Assembly: GCF_901000735.1 (NCBI RefSeq)
Contig: NC_081542.1
Location: 33,781,243-33,845,242 of the forward strand
Direction of reading: 5' to 3'
Origin: Corylus avellana
Lineage: Eukaryota > Streptophyta > Magnoliopsida > Fagales > Betulaceae
Length of the DNA: 64,000 nt
The notes beneath the pieces were generated by a model, which made no database searches, was not told where the DNA came from, and worked only from the letters and a program-made list of their open reading frames with translations. Every line of letters begins with the position of its first letter. Positions within the stretch are counted from its first letter, which is position 1. Both the position numbers and the translations under genes were made by a program. Below, piece by piece: positions 59,874 through 64,000 of the stretch.

Positions 59874-62672
59874 TCAATGTAAGTCCGAGTCCCGAAGGAT
59901 CTTACCTCGATCCTTCAGAAGTCCAATCAAGCTCTTCCATCCCTTCTTCTTTATGATCATGTAGCACTCCACAAGGAAGAGGATTCTTCTTAACATCCCG
60001 AAACTGCCTCTCCCAGCGAATAGGTCTTGATGCTCCCCATGACAATGTTCAGGGTGTTTGTCCTGAACTGGTTTCATGATCAACCTCTTGTCTCTATGGG
60101 AGTTCTCAAAAACTGGGGTAGCCAGGGAATTTGCCAAAAAATTTTCCACCCCAATGAAATCAACTTCAACAACTTTTGAATGAAATATGTCCCCTGTGGG
60201 GTTGTCATCAGGTGGTGGAGTACTTGAAGTGAGAGGCATTGGCTCCGGTGGGTTGCTCCATGATGGGGCTCTAGATGGAGGATCAGGAAGTGGGTCTTCA
60301 ACAGTTTCTCCAATGTCATCCAAGAGGTAACATGCATTCTGATCAGGCGCATTCTGGAAGGCATTGAAGATGTTCAATCTGATCTTCATATTTCCAAAGG
60401 AGATCTTCATTACTCCGGTTCGGCAATTTATGCATGCATTGGCTGTGGCAAGGAAAGGTCGCCCAAGGATGACAGGAATTTGCTTCTCTGGATTTGGGAC
60501 CGGTTCTGTGTCCAGAACTATAAAGTCAACTGGATAGTAGAACTTGTCCACCTTGATAATGACATCCTCCACAATCCCGCGGGGTTTCTTGATCGAGCGG
60601 TCAGCCAATTGCAAGACAGTACTTGTCGGTTTCAATTCCCCTAGGCCCAGTTTTTGATATACCGAGTATGGAAGCAAATTAACACCAGCTCCTAAGTCGA
60701 GGAGAGCTCTCTCAATCTCGGTGTTTCCGATGACGCATGAAATTGTAGGCGCTCCAGGGTCTTTGAACTTTGGAGGAGTGTTATGCTGAATCAGAGAGCT
60801 TACTTGCTCGGTGAGAATGACCTTCTTGGGAATGTGCTTCTGATTCTTCCTCTTTTGAGTGCATAGGTCTTTGAGAAACTTTGCATAGGCTGGAATTTGC
60901 TTGATGGCCTCAAGGAGTGGGATGTTGATTTGAACCTGCTTGAAGGTTTCCATCATGTCTTGTATCTTCTCTCCTTGTTTCCCGAAGTGGGAAGGTGCCT
61001 TGAGACGTTCTGGGAAAGGGGCCTTAGGCTCATATGGTACCTCAGGAGTGGGGGTAGATGATGAAGATGCCTCGATGCTTACTTGTTTACCCTTGTCCTG
61101 ATGCAGATTCTGTGGGGCCTCGATTTGCTCATCCTTCTTTTCTTCCACATGATTGTCAACCAGTCTTCCGCTTCGCAATGTGGTGACGGCTTGAACTTGC
61201 TCCAGCTGAGATGTGCTTCCTTCTACCACGTATAGTCCCCTAGGGTTGGTCACTGGCTGACTTGGAAGCTTTCCTTCTTCCCTCCTGTTGAGGGTATTGG
61301 CAAGTTGTCCAACTTGAGCTTCTAGTTTGGCAATGGAGTGGGTATGTGAGTTTACTCTTTCCTCTTGAGATTTGATTGACTGCTTTATCTCGCTGGTTAG
61401 CTCATTCACTGCTTTTAGAATCCGATCCTCAAAATTAGACTCTGATGGAGACTGGTAGTGCTGCTGTGGAGGCCGGTAAGTGGACTGAGGTTGGTAAGGC
61501 TGCCTGTTGGATTGAGCTTGATTGTATGGCCCTGGGGCTGAGTTGCCCGAATTTGAGTTCTTCCATGAGAAATTGGGATGATTTCTCCACCCGGGGTTGT
61601 AGGAATTGGAGTACGGATCATTACCTGGTTTGGAGAAAGCTGCATTAACCTGCTCATTAGCAACATCAATATAATTTCCAGCAAGAGGGCAATTATTTTC
61701 ATGATGCATAGGACTTGAACAAAATGAGCAAGATTTATGTGGTGTGTGCCTGTGAGCAGTATTAGGAGTAAAACCAGCAGTCATCAAAACTTGATCTAGC
61801 TTCTTGGTGATAGCCTCAACTACTTGGTTGGCTATGTTTGGGGAATGGCCTGCTTCATACAAACTCTCCGTCTTGGGTGCTTTAGGTGCTGGTGCCCTTC
61901 GTCTGGCGGAAACCTGCTGAAGAGAATTGTTACTTAAGTTTTCAAACATAGACCATGCTTCATTTTCACTTTTCAACATGAATGTCCCCCCACATGATGC
62001 ATCTACCATTTTTCTATTGGACTCGGTCAGGCCATCATAAAAACACTGCACTAGCTGCCATTTTGGGACAGCGTGGTGTGGACATGATCTAAGCAAGGTC
62101 TGCAACCTATCCCAAGTCTCATGGAAATCCTCTCCCTCGTACTGGGAGAATGTAGTGATGGCTCTCCTAGTATCATTGGTCATGCCTATGGGAAAGTACT
62201 TCTTAAGAAATTCTTGTTGCAATTGCGCCCAAGAAGTGATAGAATTGGGTGTTAAGGACTGGAACCAATGTTTGGCTTTTTCCTTGAGGGAGAAAGGAAA
62301 AAGACGCATCCTTAGGGCATCCTCAGTGAATCCATTCATTTTAGTGGTCTCGCAGATTGATTCGAAATCACCGAGGAATTCATAAGGATTTTCAGTGCTA
62401 AGCCCTAAAAAGGAGGGTAAACTGCGTATAGTGCTAGGCTTAATTTCATAATGGGTTGCCGTAATTTCCGGCAACCGGAGACATGTGGGAGTAGTGTAAG
62501 TGGTAGGAAGATAGTGATCTTGCAATGCTACGTGGTTACCGTCCCCCATGGTCTCAGTGGAACGCTCTTCTAGCAAATTAGAGTTCTTTTGGGATCTAAT
62601 TTGTCTAAAAGTGCGTTCAATTTCAAGGTCGCAAGAAATTAATGGAAAAGATAAAGAACGACGACCTAGCAT
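59874..62672 (-). CDS. Retrotransposon gag-protease polyprotein (Athila-like), intact ORF
   Basis: A 932-aa ORF without stops. Residues about 95-260 are the capsid domain (NPYEFLGDFESICETTKM, LFPFSLKEKAKHWF, WAQLQQEFLKKYFP). Residues 315-328 are a CX2CX4HX4C zinc knuckle. Residues about 410-465 form a coiled-coil-like helix. Residues about 640-765 are a retropepsin domain with active-site D659-L-G-A-G, a hydrophobic VDFIVLD strand and ILGRPFL (735-741). The Gly at 663 replaces the Ser usual in this family's DLGAS. The C-terminus ends in a KKKGWKSL segment instead of entering reverse transcriptase. The first in-frame ATG is used; a second at residue 42 (MGDGNH) is a plausible start too. The product would form virus-like particles and process itself. 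Confidence 0.88.
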   Translation of the reverse strand: MLGRRSLSFPLISCDLEIERTFRQIRSQKNSNLLEERSTETMGDGNHVALQDHYLPTTYTTPTCLRLPEITATHYEIKPSTIRSLPSFLGLSTENPYEFLGDFESICETTKMNGFTEDALRMRLFPFSLKEKAKHWFQSLTPNSITSWAQLQQEFLKKYFPIGMTNDTRRAITTFSQYEGEDFHETWDRLQTLLRSCPHHAVPKWQLVQCFYDGLTESNRKMVDASCGGTFMLKSENEAWSMFENLSNNSLQQVSARRRAPAPKAPKTESLYEAGHSPNIANQVVEAITKKLDQVLMTAGFTPNTAHRHTPHKSCSFCSSPMHHENNCPLAGNYIDVANEQVNAAFSKPGNDPYSNSYNPGWRNHPNFSWKNSNSGNSAPGPYNQAQSNRQPYQPQSTYRPPQQHYQSPSESNFEDRILKAVNELTSEIKQSIKSQEERVNSHTHSIAKLEAQVGQLANTLNRREEGKLPSQPVTNPRGLYVVEGSTSQLEQVQAVTTLRSGRLVDNHVEEKKDEQIEAPQNLHQDKGKQVSIEASSSSTPTPEVPYEPKAPFPERLKAPSHFGKQGEKIQDMMETFKQVQINIPLLEAIKQIPAYAKFLKDLCTQKRKNQKHIPKKVILTEQVSSLIQHNTPPKFKDPGAPTISCVIGNTEIERALLDLGAGVNLLPYSVYQKLGLGELKPTSTVLQLADRSIKKPRGIVEDVIIKVDKFYYPVDFIVLDTEPVPNPEKQIPVILGRPFLATANACINCRTGVMKISFGNMKIRLNIFNAFQNAPDQNACYLLDDIGETVEDPLPDPPSRAPSWSNPPEPMPLTSSTPPPDDNPTGDIFHSKVVEVDFIGVENFLANSLATPVFENSHRDKRLIMKPVQDKHPEHCHGEHQDLFAGRGSFGMLRRILFLVECYMIIKKKGWKSLIGLLKDRGKILRDSDLH

Positions 62673-62988
62673 AAACTAAACAGAAATTTAAAAGAAAACA
62701 GAAAAAAAAATAAAAAAAATTAAGCTAAATCAGAAAGCAAACAAGCTCACAAACGGCCTTAGTGTGCACTTAGGGTCTGGATGCAGGATGCCGCAAGTGC
62801 GCTCAATCACACGGTAGGGTGCGTTCGATCGCAGTCACAGAGAAGGCAGCTTACGGACCTGTTTGCAGTTTCTGAAAAAGAATAAAATCAACGCAAAACA
62901 GAATTAAAATTTAGCAACTTAAAACAGAAAAATAATTTATTAAGCTAAAGTTAATCTCTAAAATTTGACAATAAAACCGTTAAGCAGT
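62673..62988 (-). other. 5' leader of the Athila-like element
   Basis: Non-coding sequence between primer site and ORF. It includes a CpG-containing repeat of 'gtgcgctcaatcacac' and 'gtgcgttcgatcgcag' (62787-62837). The same motif recurs inside LTRs of related elements in this window. A packaging or regulatory role is possible but unproven. Confidence 0.6.
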
Positions 62989-63005
62989 CCCCGGCAACGG
63001 CGCCA
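62989..63005 (-). other. Primer-binding site, tRNA-Asp type
   Basis: CCCCGGCAACGGCGCCA on the plus strand equals the 3' end of plant tRNA-Asp, so the minus strand is the primer site. It is 5 bp from the LTR edge. Confidence 0.92.
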
Positions 63006-63010
63006 AAAAT

Positions 63011-64000
63011 TGATGTTGTGTTTTTGTGACCAAAAATATCAATTATAAAAATAACCACTCGCAATAGGACGAATCTTTGTAGGATACGGCTATAGAGAGG
63101 GTGTCGAACCTCAAGGACTGCAGGGGTTTTATTATCAAAATTTGAAAGATCAAAGTTAACTTAATTAAAAGGGGTTTTGATTTGATTTGCTTAAAAACTA
63201 AAGTGCATGAAAATAAAAGAGATTTAAAATAAGAGAGAGAGAGAGTAGGGTATTGACTTCACCTCTATCCGCACAACAATGGTTAATCATAATTAATCCC
63301 ATAAATTCATTCTATGCATGTTATAAATAAACAAGAAACTACCTTATTAAAGAATAAGCATAATCTATCTTCGGTTGGCACGGATCGTCCACCTAACCAC
63401 TAAGACGCGGTACGACCCGTCTTCCCTAGGTATAAATTATCAAATTCTATAACAGGATACATACAATCAATGAATAAGTGTAACCCATCTTCGGTTGGCA
63501 CGGATTGTCTACCTAAATTACACTAAACTAGGGTGTAGTACAATCCGTCTTCCCTAGGCATGGCCTATCAAATCCTATTGATCATATGTCAATTAAACCC
63601 ATTGTATAACCATCATCCTCATAATCACAGAAAACAAGAATGATTTGAGATCAATAAAAGTAAAATACTTTCTAAGACAAGAGAAGAATTTCACAAATAT
63701 TGATTTTGGAATTTAAGAGCAATTGCATTTAATAATTAAGAACATAAATCAATTGTAGCAATCCTCATAATTATACAATCAACATGCATAAATTGAAAAT
63801 CTAGAAATTAAATACAATCAAACCATTGTGCTTGGAAAGGGCTACATCAATACCCCACGAAGGGGTTTAGCCGCTCATGATCTCCTAAGCTCCAAAGACA
63901 ATTTTACTGAATTTTGCTCTAGAAGCGGTGTCTTTTTTCTCAATGCTTAGAGGCCTATTTATAGGGCTTAGGAGAGTCCTAGAAGCCCTAGGAATCCTAT
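63011..64000 (-). repeat. 5' LTR of the Athila-like element, cut by the window
   Basis: Begins TGATGTTGTG directly beside the primer-binding site and runs off the right edge. The visible 990 bp align along the whole length with 56933-57910 and with 30906-31880. Confidence 0.9.

Larger units (their letters stand above)
56933..64000 (-). mobile_element. Non-autonomous Athila-like element with intact gag-protease ORF
   Basis: The order on the minus strand is a 5' LTR (63011 to beyond 64000), tRNA-Asp-type primer site (62989-63005), leader, one 932-codon ORF (62672-59874), 3' UTR, purine tract (GTTTGGGGGTG at 58461-58451) and 3' LTR (56933-58450). No reverse transcriptase, RNase H or integrase is present, so it would need enzymes from an autonomous Athila such as the relative of the fragment at 32708-36180. 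It is inserted in the Tat element. The outer end of the 5' LTR and its target duplication lie outside the window. Confidence 0.9.

Overview
This is a stretch of plant nuclear genome, almost certainly a eudicot. The evidence is spliced genes with GT-AG introns, a plant Rab5 (RABF2) and a plant trihelix factor, an AT-rich background, and dense LTR retrotransposons (Athila-like and Tat-like Ty3/gypsy), Harbinger, hAT and Mutator-like DNA transposons, and SINEs. Nothing bacterial or operon-like is present. The order of plant cannot be fixed by eye.

Only two host genes are convincing. One is a two-exon trihelix transcription factor (9230-10902, + strand, 331 aa). The other is a seven-exon RABF2-type Rab5 GTPase (42366-49468, + strand, 200 aa), complete with all GTPase motifs and a C-terminal Cys-Cys. 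The Rab gene has one GC-AG intron and carries a solo LTR in its third intron. They lie about 31 kb apart and show no functional link.

Layout: 1-3944 is the 5'-LTR side of a minus-strand, gag-only Athila-like element. 3945-9229 is intergenic, with a MITE remnant and a tandem duplication. 9230-10902 is the trihelix gene. 10903-17189 is intergenic, with a Mutator-like foldback element and an isolated minus-strand LTR with primer-binding site. 17190-28035 is a four-level nest: an Athila-like solo LTR is split by a 9.5-kb hAT-like element, which holds a Mutator-like foldback and a Harbinger transposon, and the Harbinger transposase gene is split by a 2.3-kb gypsy solo LTR. Every layer has a matching target-site duplication. 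28126-39006 is a mosaic of a small LTR element, a hAT MITE, an Athila LTR, the 3' end of an autonomous Athila (integrase tail) and a gag-only element carrying a Cassandra-like 5S rRNA segment. 39007-42365 holds a tRNA-derived SINE and foldback elements. 42366-49468 is RABF2. 49469-52917 holds a second SINE and inverted repeats. 52918-56932 is a decayed Tat-like element. 56933-64000 is a nearly whole non-autonomous Athila-like element with an intact 932-codon gag-protease ORF, inserted into the Tat element.

A 100-N gap at 56327-56426 is flanked by about 918 bp of near-identical sequence. It should be treated as an assembly artefact or two unmerged haplotypes. The most instructive biology is the fully dated transposon nest and the gag-protease-only Athila-like family. 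I see no evidence for a new defence or metabolic system.
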